44,853 nucleotides of DNA from an uncultured Bacteroidales bacterium (GTDB taxonomy: Bacteria > Bacteroidota > Bacteroidia > Bacteroidales > WCHB1-69): the NCBI GenBank assembly GCA_946186495.1, contig CAMHNQ010000022.1:1-44853 (forward strand), given 5' to 3'. A program made the translations under genes and the position numbers. Numbering within the stretch: position 1 is the first letter of the stretch; the number at the start of each line of letters is the position of its first letter. Positions 44,551 through 44,853 of this stretch are shown piece by piece. Under the pieces are notes generated by a model, which was given only the letters and a program-made list of their open reading frames with translations, ran no database searches and was not told the origin of the DNA.

Positions 44551-44593
44551 ACTATAGATATACTCTTGAGTAAGGGTAGAGTATATCTATAGT
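44551..44593. repeat. 15-base perfect inverted repeat
   Basis: ACTATAGATATACTC (44551-44565) and its exact complement GAGTATATCTATAGT (44579-44593) surround a 13-base loop. It has no U-tract on either side, so it is not an ordinary terminator. It may be an operator or an RNA structure in the 3' region of the upstream gene. Confidence 0.9.
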
Positions 44594-44667
44594 AAGGGTG
44601 AAGGCAGGGTGAAAGCAAGGAGAAGGCTTGTTTGGGCGATGCAGAAGCCGTTGTCTGGGGGGGGGTG

Positions 44668-44695
44668 AAAAAAAAAGACCCCCTTTCGGAGGTCT
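44668..44695 (-). terminator. Terminator of the upstream FISUMP gene
   Basis: AGACC-CCC / GGAGGTCT hairpin with loop TTTC (44676-44695), followed on the minus strand by a run of nine U. It lies 42 bases after the stop codon at 44738. Confidence 0.88.
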
Positions 44696-44737
44696 CTTTC
44701 CAAACACAAAACTCAAACCCTTCAAAGGATGTCGGGT

Positions 44738-44853
44738 TTATTCGCAGTCCTTGACGCACCTGACGCTGTAGGCGTTGCCGACGCCCTCGTGTTCGGGCAT
44801 GACGGTGCAGCAGTAGTATCGGATGCTGAAGGCGGTCTCCTCGGAGTCGCCGT
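44738..44853 (-). CDS. FISUMP-domain protein, C-terminal fragment
   Basis: Only the last 37 residues are in the window; the gene runs off the right edge. The fragment contains TAFSIRYYCC and ends in [10 protein letters not shown], matching the C-terminus of the giant protein (AFSLQYFCC ... [10 protein letters not shown]) almost residue for residue. It is therefore the end of a second FISUMP protein encoded immediately upstream on the same strand. Whether it too carries Cna_B or InlB repeats cannot be seen. Confidence 0.85.
   Translation of the reverse strand, partial: GDSEETAFSIRYYCCTVMPEHEGVGNAYSVRCVKDCE

Noticed and set aside
44657-44676. G9 and A9 runs as a coding phase-variation switch
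   Set aside because: They lie between genes and do not change any reading frame that I can see; only transcriptional variation would be possible.

Overview
This window comes from a Bacteroidota genome, most likely Bacteroidales. Reasons seen in the sequence: promoters of the TAnnTTTG(C) type with no Shine-Dalgarno dependence, a TonB-dependent receptor behind a TPP riboswitch, a lipoprotein Omp85 of the TamL type, a type IX secretion (T9SS) C-terminal tail on an esterase, FISUMP-domain surface proteins and an IS1595-type element. Most of the window is a normal, tightly packed chromosome. It ends in a 12.3 kb surface-protein gene.

Layout. 0.1-2.1 kb: prfH and rtcB, a ribosome rescue and repair pair, on the minus strand. 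2.5-2.6 kb: tRNA-Met with its own promoter and terminator. 2.8-4.6 kb: a YgiQ-family radical SAM protein. 4.6-6.4 kb: a gene-poor patch holding a 1.1 kb IS1595-like element with recognisable inverted ends but a degenerate transposase. 6.8-12.9 kb: iorA-iorB-mreC-mreD-tamL on the plus strand (2-oxoacid:ferredoxin oxidoreductase, cell-shape proteins, outer-membrane assembly lipoprotein). 12.8-18.0 kb, minus: an alpha-glucan (glycogen) operon of debranching enzyme, glycosyltransferase and GH57 glycosidase, followed by maf. 18.2-22.3 kb: an RluA-type pseudouridine synthase converging on a malic enzyme-LuxC-like reductase pair. 22.4-24.1 kb: a TlpA-type thioredoxin lipid-side/periplasmic protein. 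24.2-24.5 kb: a Thr-Tyr-Gly tRNA operon. 24.8-28.2 kb: a secreted esterase and a TPP-riboswitch TonB receptor. 28.3-29.6 kb: a paralogous esterase with a T9SS tail. 29.6-31.9 kb: acpP-fabF-rnc. 32.0-44.3 kb: one 4097-residue protein. The last bases are the C-terminus of a second FISUMP protein.

The giant protein is the main point of interest. It combines an N-terminal Sec signal, InlB-type beta-repeats, about 15 Cna_B domains and three pairs of FctA/Spy0128-like pilin domains, all of which are typical of Gram-positive adhesins and pili and are likely to carry internal isopeptide bonds. It ends in a FISUMP domain typical of Fibrobacter and Bacteroidota. It contains a ~2.6 kb internal tandem duplication. 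Its upstream DNA is full of small repeats and palindromes.

At a smaller scale, the intergenic DNA carries three recurring structures: heptamer tandem repeats whose unit differs from locus to locus, short palindromes with related cores, and an extended promoter motif in which an A-tract directly precedes the TAnnTTTGC element.
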